A stretch of 64,000 nucleotides of DNA from Chlorogloeopsis sp038404745 (GTDB lineage Bacteria > Cyanobacteriota > Cyanobacteriia > Cyanobacteriales > Nostocaceae): positions 62,001 through 126,000 of the forward strand of contig NZ_JAYKTT020000012.1 in the NCBI RefSeq assembly GCF_038404745.2. The letters run 5' to 3'. The position numbers were made by a program, and so were the translations under genes. The notes under the pieces are model-generated. The model was not told where the DNA came from. It made no database searches and saw only the letters and a list, made by a program, of their open reading frames with translations. Of the stretch, positions 1-8,644 are shown piece after piece; the stretch's first letter is position 1; each line of letters opens with the position of its first letter.

Positions 1-503
1 GTTTTCTATTAACTTCCTTTGATACTTGGCTACCTCATCAACAGTCAAATTCTTCTGATGATTTGTTGATTGAACTTGCCAAACTTGACTCGATATCTCA
101 TACTTTAAGTTTTTTGCGACTGTTACCTGTAGATGTGCAACTTGCCAGCGCTCAAGTACTTGAAAAAATCACAGAACTTAAGCCAGATGGGATCGTCTGC
201 TGTGGCATGGCCGAAAAGCGAACGCTATTATCTGTGGAATCGAATGCTAGTTGTGAGGAAAGTGTGTTGCAGACAAAGGTGGATTTAGAGCAGCTGGTGC
301 TGGGAACAGCAGCAGTTGAGATCAGTCACAACTGCGGTAAATTTGTCTGCGAAGGTGTTTATTATTCAGTACTAGATTACCTACAGCAGTGCCAACTAAA
401 AGTTCCTTGTATTTTTATCCACGTTCCTATTTTGACTGAGGAAAATTTACCCACTATTCTGAGCGATTTTTTGTTAATTATTCATAGGCTGGCACTTTGG
501 TAA
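1..503 (+). CDS. Pyroglutamyl-peptidase I-like protein (C15 family), 5' partial
   Basis: The frame is open from the left edge of the window (codons from position 3), so the gene begins upstream and the TTG at 63 is not the real start. The N-terminal part reads LLTSFDTW..., which fits the beta-strand 'LVTGFxPF' start of pyrrolidone-carboxylate peptidases. Further on are CGMAEKR.LLSVESNA (family Glu region), then CGKFVCEGVYYSVL, which fits the catalytic-Cys segment, then VPCIFIHVP. Family members remove N-terminal pyroglutamate in the cytosol. The conserved His near the C-terminus is less certain (IFIHVP is the candidate). The next gene starts 17 bases later on the same strand. Confidence 0.7.
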   Translation, partial: FLLTSFDTWLPHQQSNSSDDLLIELAKLDSISHTLSFLRLLPVDVQLASAQVLEKITELKPDGIVCCGMAEKRTLLSVESNASCEESVLQTKVDLEQLVLGTAAVEISHNCGKFVCEGVYYSVLDYLQQCQLKVPCIFIHVPILTEENLPTILSDFLLIIHRLALW

Positions 504-519
504 AGTTGTTTGCGTCTGA

Positions 520-1947
520 TTGAAGAAAAAATATGTAGGTATTATGTTGTCATTCTTACTAATTCTTCCTATTTTTCCTATCCTTCCTATTGCTCAAACA
601 ACTCCTTTGCCACCCCAGGAGGAGATAGTACAAACTCAACAAGTGCGTCCTCTACCAGGTAAGCTGAATCGGGTACCAACTTTTAATAGCAATAGCCCAG
701 AAAAGGTTCTCAAAGAAGGAATTTTGCTTTCAACTTTTCCTTCCCAAGGGAAAAAAGTGCCAACTGCCCATCTGAATTTTCCGTTTCGGGGACGATTTGA
801 TATTTTTGCTCATCATGTTGCTGAAGCACCCACCCCCGATAATTTACGATCGCTTTATTTGGGAATAATGCTGCATAACCCAGGCAAGCAACCAGTAAGG
901 GTGAATGTTTTACAAGGGGCGAGTTATTTGAGCCAACCGGATGCACCATTTATTGAGAAGCCATCTTTTAGTCTAAACCCTTCAGGAACAGTTTTCGCAG
1001 GGCCTGGCGATCGCGTCATGAGTGATGTTTTACGGGGGCGTCGCCAAGACATTTTCCCTGCCCAAATAGTTATTCTGCCGGGGCAAAGTCAGATGTTATT
1101 GAATACACCGATTCCTGTTAAAGGACTAACTCCACCTTTGAATGGCAGATCAACATTAATCCGCCTCCAGAGTAACGGCACAGTTTATGCAGCCAGTCTG
1201 GCGATGTTTGCACCCACAAATACTGATGGCAGTGAACGTGCGCCTACTTTAGAAGAATGGAAAAATTTGCTTAATAATGGTGATTTGTCTAGCCCACGAG
1301 ATAAAACACCCACGCCTTTAGAAAAAACCGATAAACCCATAATTTATGGGCGGGTTGCTGGAGTAGCCCAAGGCTCTCACTGGCGAGCAAATATTACAGA
1401 TAGTCCTAAGGTAAAGTATTTGACGATTCCTCAGTCTGGTCAAGCTTATTCCTATGCGTTGAGTACTTTGCATCGTGGAACCCTGGGAACTAATCAAATT
1501 CAAAGCGCACCAATGCTGGCACGCTATCCTGACACCGCATATCGCGCCCACGGAAATTACGGTATCCAATACAGCCTGAAATTACCACTATATAACAATA
1601 CTAAAACGCCCCAAACAGTAAATATATCAATACAAACACCCTTGAAAGAAGACCAATTAGTGAAACCGGGGCTGCGCTTTTTTAGTACACCAGCACAGCA
1701 AGTATTCTTCCGTGGCACAGTGCAGGTACGCTACAACGACGATGCAGGTAAGCCGCAAACTCAGTTTGTGCATTTGGTGCAAAAGCGGGGGCAACCAGGA
1801 GAACCTTTAGTGAGATTAAACATGAATCCAGGCGATCAAAGATTGGTGCAAGTAGACTTTCTTTACCCACCAGATGCTACACCACCACAGGTGTTAACAG
1901 TTCAGACATTGAACCCTACTAACTCATCTAGCGATACACAACAGTAA
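520..1947 (+). CDS. Secreted DUF3370-type cyanobacterial protein
   Basis: A 475-residue protein with an N-terminal signal peptide: KKK followed by a hydrophobic stretch to about residue 25, then a Pro/Gln-rich mature start. The start used is TTG; the only nearby ATG would remove the positive N-terminus of the signal, so TTG is preferred. The body is rich in beta-strand-like segments (SLYLGIMLHNPGKQPVRVNVLQGASYL, with a gap here for brevity it spans roughly residues 110-140) and resembles DUF3370, a family of cyanobacterial exported proteins without known function. It probably acts in the periplasm or cell surface. It follows the peptidase gene by 17 bases and may be cotranscribed. Confidence 0.65.
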   Translation: MKKKYVGIMLSFLLILPIFPILPIAQTTPLPPQEEIVQTQQVRPLPGKLNRVPTFNSNSPEKVLKEGILLSTFPSQGKKVPTAHLNFPFRGRFDIFAHHVAEAPTPDNLRSLYLGIMLHNPGKQPVRVNVLQGASYLSQPDAPFIEKPSFSLNPSGTVFAGPGDRVMSDVLRGRRQDIFPAQIVILPGQSQMLLNTPIPVKGLTPPLNGRSTLIRLQSNGTVYAASLAMFAPTNTDGSERAPTLEEWKNLLNNGDLSSPRDKTPTPLEKTDKPIIYGRVAGVAQGSHWRANITDSPKVKYLTIPQSGQAYSYALSTLHRGTLGTNQIQSAPMLARYPDTAYRAHGNYGIQYSLKLPLYNNTKTPQTVNISIQTPLKEDQLVKPGLRFFSTPAQQVFFRGTVQVRYNDDAGKPQTQFVHLVQKRGQPGEPLVRLNMNPGDQRLVQVDFLYPPDATPPQVLTVQTLNPTNSSSDTQQ

Positions 1948-1951
1948 TTAG

Positions 1952-2021
1952 CCTGGAGGCAAAGCCTCGAAACCCTCGTTACCAGGTTCAACCTGGTAAC
2001 GAGAACTAGAGCCTCTGACTC
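1952..2021. repeat. Palindromic dispersed repeat, copy 1
   Basis: A roughly 70-bp unit centred on a perfect 29-nt palindrome (1975-2003; arms CTCGTTACCAGGTT and its complement around a single C). A small GAGGC-AAA-GCCTC hairpin precedes it and AGAGCCTCT follows. Near-identical units lie at 29632-29702 and 56041-56112, and a core-only relative at 40868-40892. The remaining gap up to 2294 is AT-rich; I see no gene in it. Confidence 0.85.
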
Positions 2022-2294
2022 GTAGGGTGCAAAATTTCCCTACAGCAGTAAATTTACGTATTTTTATTATCTAAATTCTCCTTGGCTTAATCAAAATATT
2101 TTTACGAACATTTACTGTTTGAAAAGTCAAATATTTTATTTACGCTATTAGTAACAATCAATTTTTGTTACATAAAAGATAGGGAATAATAGACCAAATT
2201 TGCTTGAGTAATAGTCTGTGGTTAGCAAAGGCTGATTATATGCAGATTTAGTTTATATGTATTTTGTAATTAATAAATTTCCATATTTTTAAAT

Positions 2295-2885
2295 ATGCTC
2301 AAAACAATTTTAACAGTATTCATAATTATTTTTTTATTACTACCAATTGTATTTGTATTATTTATGATCTCGCTGTATAACGGTTTAGTTGCCAAGAAGA
2401 ATCTAGTTGATAATGCTTTTGCCAGTATAGATGTAATTCTCAAAAAAAGAAGTGACTTGATTCCTAATCTGGTAGCAGTAGCTCAAAATTATATGAAATA
2501 TGAGGAAAGCATACTCACAGAGATAACCAGGCTAAGATCCAGAGCAATATCTGGACGAGCAAATGGAAACAGAAATAGCGCAATGGATTTTGAAAATGAA
2601 ATATCTAGAACGCTTGGCAGTATTCTCATATCTCTAGAAGCATATCCAGAGTTAAAAACCGATCGCTATTTTCTCCAACTATTACAGTCTTTAAATGAAA
2701 TTGAAGAACAGATATCAGCAGCTAGGCGCTTCTACAATTCTACGGTAACTGATTACAACAATTCTCTAGAAATGTTTCCAACTAACTTGATAGCTTCTAC
2801 GATGAATTATCGTCCGAGAAGAGTGTTTGTAGCCACAGAAGAAGAAAAACAAAATGTAAATATCAAAAATCTATTTGAGCAATAG
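2295..2885 (+). CDS. lemA: LemA family protein
   Basis: A 196-residue protein with one N-terminal membrane helix (about residues 4-26), then the LemA signature: YNGLV..KN.VDNAF..IDV.LKKR.DLIPNLV (about residues 28-62), followed by helical, coiled-coil-like segments. LemA proteins are membrane-anchored helical proteins of unsettled function. The gene is followed 26 bases later by a TPR/DUF3137 membrane protein; the LemA-DUF3137 pairing recurs in bacteria, so a two-gene operon is likely. ATG start. Confidence 0.85.
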   Translation: MLKTILTVFIIIFLLLPIVFVLFMISLYNGLVAKKNLVDNAFASIDVILKKRSDLIPNLVAVAQNYMKYEESILTEITRLRSRAISGRANGNRNSAMDFENEISRTLGSILISLEAYPELKTDRYFLQLLQSLNEIEEQISAARRFYNSTVTDYNNSLEMFPTNLIASTMNYRPRRVFVATEEEKQNVNIKNLFEQ

Positions 2886-2911
2886 ATAGAAGATAATTAT
2901 TTCAAAAATAT

Positions 2912-4795
2912 ATGTTTGCTGAATCTAGAGATTTTCAATCTGGTTTAGATGCTGTTCAGTCAGGGCGCTACTTAGAAGCTATTGACTTTTTAGAAAGTTT
3001 TTGCCAACAATGCCAAGTCAATTCTAAGACAAATAGTAAAGAATACATCCAAGCACAGATGGGCTTAGTCAAAGGCTACCATCACATCGGACAACAACCA
3101 AAAGCGATCGCACTATGTCAGCAACTAGCAGCGATTCAAAATCCACAGATACAAGCTTGGGTACAACGAGTTCTACCGTCTTTGTCTGCTAAGTCTGAGT
3201 CAGCACAAACCCAAACCACACCCGAAAAACCAACTCTGACGCCAGAAGAAGCAGCCCAATTACTCCAAGCTGGGCATAAAGCGCTAAAATTCAAACGCCA
3301 TGCTGATGCAGTTCAAGCACTCGAACAATATTGTCAAAATACTGAACTAGGAACGAAAGATTACTGGCAAGCCCAAATGTGGCTAGTGAAAGCTTATCAG
3401 GGTAACGAACAATTAGAGGAGGCGATCGCACTGTGCCAAACACTTACTACCAGTGAGCAAGAAGTAACGCAGATTTGGGCGCGGCGATTTATCTCCAATT
3501 TATTGCCAGCAGCAACGACACAAATAGCTGTAGAATCTACTGAATCAAAGATTCAAGAACAATCTCAAACTATAGCAATATCAGAAACAACTACAAAAGT
3601 TGAATTTAGGCTCAAAAGTTTGCATGAATTTAAAAGTTTTTGTCAGCAGACTTTACTCAGCGATTTAAAAACTATTGAAACAACCAGAAAAGAAGTTCTT
3701 AGGTCTATTATTTTTGTCAGTGTAGCTGTATTTATTGCAGTCGGTTTTTTATTTAAGTTTTTCCCAATTGTATTACAAACATCATTCTTAATTCTCTTCT
3801 GTTTTTTGCTTGTTATCTTAGGCTGTTTTTGGGTTTTAGTTGCTTTTTACACTTCGGCGACAGAAACTTATGCTAGGGGTTTTAAATCAATTATTATTGA
3901 AAAAATTTTTGATTTCATTAATACCAATTACAAATTGAAATATACTAGTGTCTCCTCAGATATAGAAACAAACTTTACGATGTCTGCTTTTTTGCATAGT
4001 CAACTTTTTCAAGGTTTACTAAAACCTAATAAAATATTGCAAGAAGATTGTATTTGTGGGGACATTGGTGAAACGAATATCTTCTTTTCTGAAATCTTTG
4101 CTCAAGTAGAAATACGTCATGGTTGGGCAAGATACTTAAATTTTACCCAACAGCTTCAAGCCCTAAATTCATTTCTTCCTACTTGGATTACCAGACGTAT
4201 TTTTATCTTTATGCTGCCGATATATATTCTTGTTTTACTTTTTCAATTTATTAAAGGTACTCCTTATGTGACAAGCAGAATTATTAAAGGGCAGAAAATT
4301 GATTATCAAAGATTTAAAGAAGAAGTAATCAATAATGAATTTTCTAGAAAAACTATTTTCCAAGGTTTATTTTTTAGAGCTAAATTTAATAAATCTTTCC
4401 CTGGTAAAACAGTAGTGCTACCAAAATTAAATAAAGCTAACATTAATACTATAAGTATAGGTCAAGGAAAAGTTATCAAGCTAGAAGATCCAGAATTCTC
4501 TAAACTGTATACAGTATACGGAGATAACCAAGTAGAAGCACGGTATATCTTATCTACAAATTTAATGGAGAAGTTAGTTAAGTTTAGAAAAAAAGCAGGT
4601 AAAAATATCTATGTTTCTTTTGTAGAAAATATGATTTATATTGCTGTAGAGTCTTCAGAGGATTTGTTTGAGCCAAAACTGTACAATAGTATGTTGAGCT
4701 TTACACCGATGCGGGAATATTTTGAAACCATACAATTGATGTTGGGCATTGTTGATGACTTAAATCTCAACAGACGTATCTGGAGCCAAAATTAG
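2912..4795 (+). CDS. TPR-DUF3137 membrane protein
   Basis: A 627-residue protein. Two TPR-like helical units occur near residues 8-60 and 115-170 (GRYLEAIDFLE..., ADAVQALEQYC...), then a Thr/Gln-rich linker, then two adjacent hydrophobic segments at about 263-315. The C-terminal half (about 390-620) contains the DUF3137-type signature FQGLFFRAKFNKSF..KTVVLP. A third hydrophobic stretch lies near 430-450. DUF3137 proteins are membrane proteins of unknown biochemical role that accompany LemA, as here. The TPR units suggest a protein-interaction role at the membrane; this is inference. Confidence 0.75.
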   Translation: MFAESRDFQSGLDAVQSGRYLEAIDFLESFCQQCQVNSKTNSKEYIQAQMGLVKGYHHIGQQPKAIALCQQLAAIQNPQIQAWVQRVLPSLSAKSESAQTQTTPEKPTLTPEEAAQLLQAGHKALKFKRHADAVQALEQYCQNTELGTKDYWQAQMWLVKAYQGNEQLEEAIALCQTLTTSEQEVTQIWARRFISNLLPAATTQIAVESTESKIQEQSQTIAISETTTKVEFRLKSLHEFKSFCQQTLLSDLKTIETTRKEVLRSIIFVSVAVFIAVGFLFKFFPIVLQTSFLILFCFLLVILGCFWVLVAFYTSATETYARGFKSIIIEKIFDFINTNYKLKYTSVSSDIETNFTMSAFLHSQLFQGLLKPNKILQEDCICGDIGETNIFFSEIFAQVEIRHGWARYLNFTQQLQALNSFLPTWITRRIFIFMLPIYILVLLFQFIKGTPYVTSRIIKGQKIDYQRFKEEVINNEFSRKTIFQGLFFRAKFNKSFPGKTVVLPKLNKANINTISIGQGKVIKLEDPEFSKLYTVYGDNQVEARYILSTNLMEKLVKFRKKAGKNIYVSFVENMIYIAVESSEDLFEPKLYNSMLSFTPMREYFETIQLMLGIVDDLNLNRRIWSQN

Positions 4796-4834
4796 AGCGG
4801 TATCGGTATCATCTCAAACTCGAATTAGCGATTT

Positions 4835-5203
4835 TCAACTCAACGGATACCCAGCTTTTGTAACCTCAAACCGAACTACCGTAGCTGGAACGACTCCTGG
4901 GGAAGGTGGCAAAAACATTCCACCATTAGTCACGACATAGATTGCAGTGCGATCGCTCTGTTGTTCACCAAAAGCAACTGCTATACTGCCCGTCACATTC
5001 TTAGCAATAATGGTTATATTCCCATCTGGTGTAATGCGAACAATTTCACCGACTTCATGATTCGTGACAAAGATGCTTTGAGCTAGGGTGATCGCCAAAT
5101 TTTCTAGAAATGTATTGACTGGAAACGAGACAATCACTTGATCTGGTGCTAACTCAATTGGCGTATCTGCGTAAATCGGGGGTAAGCCTGCGGAATTTCC
5201 CAT
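4835..5203 (-). pseudogene. SMP-30/gluconolactonase-like remnant, internally deleted
   Basis: A 122-residue frame. Its first ~58 residues look like the N-terminal blade of an SMP-30/LRE-type beta-propeller (NTFLENLAI...IFVTNHEVGEIVRITPDG). The last ~60 look like the C-terminal blade (VTGSIAVAFG...RTAIYVVTNGG...PATVVR). Full proteins of this family are about 300 residues, so some 150-200 central residues seem to be missing, with the join near the repeated 'RI.PDG' motif. There is no signal peptide or good start. It is probably not a functional propeller. It lies 26 bases downstream of the SDR gene on the same strand. Confidence 0.6.
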
Positions 5204-5228
5204 CGGATGACTACGCTGAAATGTTTTA

Positions 5229-5879
5229 CTAATAAATCACTTCTATTTCGGGATTTTGAGCAGTATAAAATTCCCAGTATTTTTGTGCAATTTGGTTGGG
5301 ATTATACTTAGGATCGGCAGAGTTGACAGTACCGCAGATTGTTATAGTCCCAACTCGAATCTTTTGTTCTTTTAACGCTGCTCCCAGGATGTTGGCAAGA
5401 CTGCGAATACCAGACTTACCAATGGAGAGTGAGGCAAAGTCAGGACTAGGATACAAAGCAAATCCACCACCTGTAAACAAAATTGTTCCTTTACCTTGTG
5501 CTTGCATTCCTGGTAAAACTGCTTTTGTAGCTACTAATGCACCAGCTACATTTACCTTAAAATCATCGATTAGTGTCTCGAAAGACTCATTGAGAACATT
5601 CTCCATCCGGGGAACTGCTGCATTGTAAACCAGCACTTCTGGATTACCTAGCTGTTCGCGAAGTTCGGCAAATGCAGATTTCATCGCAGTTTCATCACCT
5701 GCATCTGCAATAAAGTAATGTGCTGCAAAGCCTTGTGCCTGCAATATATCTTGATATCCCTGCAATTTACTTTGATTGCGAGCAATCATCGCGATCGCAA
5801 ATCCTTCTTTAGCGAAACGATGGGCGATCGCCAATCCGTTACCATCTCCCATTCCGACAATGACTAATACTGCGGTCAT
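5229..5879 (-). CDS. SDR-family oxidoreductase (atypical active site)
   Basis: A 216-residue Rossmann-fold short-chain dehydrogenase. The cofactor motif is GMGDGNGLA (about 9-17) in place of TGxxxGxG; the NAA motif appears as YNAAVPRM (about 84-91). The catalytic region reads ..GGGFALYPSPDFASLSIGKSG: the Lys is present but the usual Tyr four residues before it is Leu. The protein may therefore bind NAD(P)H without classical SDR catalysis, or use another residue. A LysR remnant lies divergently 103 bases away, and an SMP-30 remnant follows. It is the only intact gene in a decaying neighbourhood. ATG start. Confidence 0.8.
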   Translation of the reverse strand: MTAVLVIVGMGDGNGLAIAHRFAKEGFAIAMIARNQSKLQGYQDILQAQGFAAHYFIADAGDETAMKSAFAELREQLGNPEVLVYNAAVPRMENVLNESFETLIDDFKVNVAGALVATKAVLPGMQAQGKGTILFTGGGFALYPSPDFASLSIGKSGIRSLANILGAALKEQKIRVGTITICGTVNSADPKYNPNQIAQKYWEFYTAQNPEIEVIY

Positions 5880-5982
5880 ATAATTGACCTCTATGTTACA
5901 AACTTTACTGTTAGCAGCTTTATTTACACAATAATAGAGTAAAGTAAATTAATCAAATTGATTGTATAGATAGTATTTCTCA

Positions 5983-6373
5983 ATGCCATCGATTGATTTA
6001 GCATCGATCGCCGAAGATGCAATCACACCAGAAACCTTCGCTGCTCTCCCCCATGCTCTTTTCACTCTGCGACGAGATGCCGTTGGTGAACTCGACAAAG
6101 TACTTGCTCAAAACAACCTCCGGCGTCGAATTGTTCTGACAACCGCCCATTTACTAGTACTGCCAGCAATTCATTGCATCCAGTGACTTGGTTACTGCCA
6201 TTCCATCACGACTGGCAACACAATTTGCGGCTCAAGGCAGACTAAAAATTTTTGAACTTCCTATCCAAACTGAACCGTGGATGATTTCTATGCTGTGGAG
6301 CAAGCTTACAGATCGTGATCGGGCAAATCTTTGGTTACGGCAGATGCTCAAAAGCGTGTGTAAGGCAATTTAA
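5983..6373 (+). pseudogene. LysR-type regulator remnant, frameshifted and lacking the HTH
   Basis: Frame 1 (5983-6186) reads ITPETFAALPHALFTLRRDAVGELDKVL..NLRRRIVLTTAHLLVLPAI, typical of the LysR effector domain, then stops. A second frame resumes at ~6173 with ASSDLVTAIPSRLATQFA...LKIFELPIQTEPWMISMLW, the C-terminal effector subdomain. One extra base near 6170-6173 explains the shift. No N-terminal helix-turn-helix is present before 5983. Its divergent position next to the SDR gene suggests it once regulated that gene. Confidence 0.7.
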
Positions 6374-6719
6374 CTTCAGGGAATATTCTTCATATGTGGC
6401 GATGCGTTCAAAACCCAAATTGGTGTAACAGGCGATCGCTTTGCTAATAAAAATATCTTGGCAATAAATAGATAATGGAACGCACTAAATCTTTCATCAA
6501 ATCTGTAGGTTCTTCGGTAAGCCCAAGCAGCACGGGTAAAGATGTTCCGGTGTAGAGTAAAGCAAGCTGTTTAATCTCTCCGTTTTGTGTGAAAGCGTAG
6601 CAAGTTGTGTAGTGCCAAAAAAAGTCATCTAAATCTCCAAGAGAATATAGATGAAGAAACGGATGGAGGTGGAGGAAAGCTGCTATTTTGTCTTGATCGT
6701 GGATGCAAACTGCCTTCAT
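6371..6719 (-). pseudogene. GNAT acetyltransferase remnant, core deleted
   Basis: The 91-residue frame from the ATG at 6719 to 6444 is an N-terminal domain of a GNAT protein (LYSLGDLDDFFW, LALLYTG.SLPVLLGL). On the same strand in another frame, 6439 down to about 6371 encodes AIACYTNLGFERIATYEEY, a typical GNAT C-terminus. The acetyl-CoA-binding core between them is missing, so this is a gene with an internal deletion. It converges on the LysR remnant. Confidence 0.65.
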
Positions 6720-6761
6720 GATTTGTTATTCCTATTTTGTCAGCAGTTTAGTAATGTTTAA

Positions 6762-6928
6762 AACCTCATCATTGAGTATTTGAGTTTCGTCATCGAGCCT
6801 TTAAGCTTCATCATTGAGTATTGAAACCTCGTCATTGAGGCTCTGAGCTTCCTGATTGAGTATTGAAACTTCGTCATTGAGTATTTGAGCTTGATGAGCG
6901 AGTACTTTAACTTCGTCGTTCAACTTCG
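6762..6928. repeat. 21-bp tandem repeat (minisatellite) encoding heptads
   Basis: Seven full 21-bp units and a partial eighth, of consensus close to AACTTCGTCATTGAGTATTTG. Because 21 bases are seven codons, one minus-strand frame reads a run of leucine-zipper-like heptads (LNDEVSI, LNQEAQS, LNDEVSI, LNDEA) ending in a stop at the third unit from the left. The frame is open upstream to about 7000, but no ATG or good ribosome site is seen. The 302-base gap between genes (6720-7021) holds nothing else that I recognise. Confidence 0.75.
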
Positions 6929-7021
6929 TTCGATAAAAAGATGTTTTAACTGAGACATCAAAAGCCGTATTAGTAGTAAGTCTGGGCTGAGGTTTTCACC
7001 TACAGCACCAGAAATTTCATC

Positions 7022-8356
7022 TCATAATTTTTGAAAGCCTTTTGCTGCTTTTTTTTGCCCTTTATCCTTAGATTTAGACTTGTGTACTTCTGCAACTGCT
7101 TCTTGAAATAAATTATGTAGATGTAAGGGTACGCTGGCAGTTTCTGGTAATTCTGGTTCTAGGGGCTTATTGAATTCTTGTAAAATTGCATCCAAGTCAG
7201 TATCGAGCCGAAGTTGGGGACGTTGTAAGACTGTTTGCAATATTTTTTCTAATTGATTGGGATACTCCGCAGCTAAACGATGCCAGATGAAGGCATTTAT
7301 TTTTAAATCTTCTAAATAGTGACGAATTAATTTCTCTGCACCTTCAATACTTTGCCAATCTTCTGCTGTTAAAAGTGCCTTTACCTTACTGTAGGTTGGT
7401 AAAAACATCTGTCCCCAACGCGGATGAGAAAGGGTTGTGACTTGTTCTGCCTTTTTTAAGTCGGCAGGCAAATCAACTTTTGGTGCTACCATCTTGGCAG
7501 TAGTACTTTTATTTTTTAATATTTGAGACACGACTTTTGAGTCAGCACCAAATTCTTCAGCTGCTGCTTGAATTTCCTCTTCGTCAACTCCTGCTTCTTG
7601 TGCTATTTCTACTAGTGACTTTGAGGAATCAATACCTGCTGCTTCTAAGCTTTTCTTTGCAACTATTTCTTGCAGCTCTGCTATTTTTTTATTGAGTTGG
7701 TAACCGGGCATTGTTACTTCATCACTACCAAAAAACTCAATAAATTGCTGATGATATTTTGCTACCGACTGCCAAGCTTCTTCTAATAAATCGGGAGCAT
7801 CGCTGTAAAGTTGGCTTTTGTAGTTTTCTTTGAAGTTACCTATTGCAACTGCAAGTTTCGGTTTGCCCAATTTCCCCATTTGCGTGTAGGAACTAGAAAA
7901 TGTCCAGTAGGATTCGGTAACGGGAGAAATCCGAGTGAGTAAAATTTCTCCTTCTTTAAGGCGAGACATTTCCTGTAGGGTTTTGACGTTGTTAGGTTTA
8001 ACAATATATTGTTTGGCTGTGAGCCAGTTCATCAACTCAAAACCATCAGGTAGAATTTTGACGATCGCAAATAAACCAGTAAAACTATCATGCCAACTAT
8101 TAAGTAAGCTGCGATCGCTCTGTGACAAATCAGGATGACTTTGGATAAACAATTGGAGCGGTGATTGCTCTGCGACTTTGCCCTCTGTGACAAAAGAGTC
8201 AATTGTCAACTCCTGACGAACAGTATCACCTGAACCGTTACGCAACTGCGCTGCCGCATAGGTTTCCAATGCCTCTGCTAGTTCGCCATCTGCATCCAAG
8301 ACAAAATCAATTAAGGCTTGTTTGAGTGCGTGCGATCGCTCTAAGACTGCATCCAC
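7022..8356 (-). CDS. Conserved cyanobacterial protein of unknown function
   Basis: The open frame extends upstream to 8503, but the segment before 8356 overlaps the terminator of the next gene and reads as non-conserved-looking Cys-rich sequence. The GTG at 8356 (VDAVLERSHALKQALIDFVLDADGELAEALETY), preceded by GAGAG at a suitable distance, is the better start and gives 444 residues. I do not recognise a domain. The protein is soluble, largely helical and acidic in the middle (EEEIQAAAEEFG), with a Lys-rich tail (KSKSKDKGQKKAAKG). There are no membrane segments. The gene appears to stand alone. Confidence 0.7.
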   Translation of the reverse strand: MDAVLERSHALKQALIDFVLDADGELAEALETYAAAQLRNGSGDTVRQELTIDSFVTEGKVAEQSPLQLFIQSHPDLSQSDRSLLNSWHDSFTGLFAIVKILPDGFELMNWLTAKQYIVKPNNVKTLQEMSRLKEGEILLTRISPVTESYWTFSSSYTQMGKLGKPKLAVAIGNFKENYKSQLYSDAPDLLEEAWQSVAKYHQQFIEFFGSDEVTMPGYQLNKKIAELQEIVAKKSLEAAGIDSSKSLVEIAQEAGVDEEEIQAAAEEFGADSKVVSQILKNKSTTAKMVAPKVDLPADLKKAEQVTTLSHPRWGQMFLPTYSKVKALLTAEDWQSIEGAEKLIRHYLEDLKINAFIWHRLAAEYPNQLEKILQTVLQRPQLRLDTDLDAILQEFNKPLEPELPETASVPLHLHNLFQEAVAEVHKSKSKDKGQKKAAKGFQKL

Positions 8357-8500
8357 AGTTTTATCTCTCGGTTTTTCAACATTTAGTAGATTATAGGTTG
8401 CTAAAGGCTGGCAGTATCTAACTATTGCTATATTTATGGAGATGCAATTGCAAATCGCCAGCAGTGATTGAAAAAATAGGCAATTGTTGCACTCATGCCA

Positions 8501-8526
8501 CAAAAAACCTCGGCATTACGCCGAGG
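8501..8526 (-). terminator. Rho-independent terminator of the response regulator gene
   Basis: Read on the minus strand: CCTCGGC, loop GTAAT, GCCGAGG, then TTTTTTG. It is a perfect 7-bp GC-rich stem with a T-run, about 120 bases after the stop of the response regulator at 8645. It also separates that gene from the downstream unknown gene, which supports the later GTG start for the latter. Confidence 0.85.
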
Positions 8527-8644
8527 CTAGGAGTTAGGAGAAAAAGTTTGTGTTTGGAAATGGAGAGATTTTTAAAGTAATTATACTTATGTATTTAATA
8601 CTCAATAGTTTTGAACAAATGTCAAGGCTGGGTAATTAACAAAT

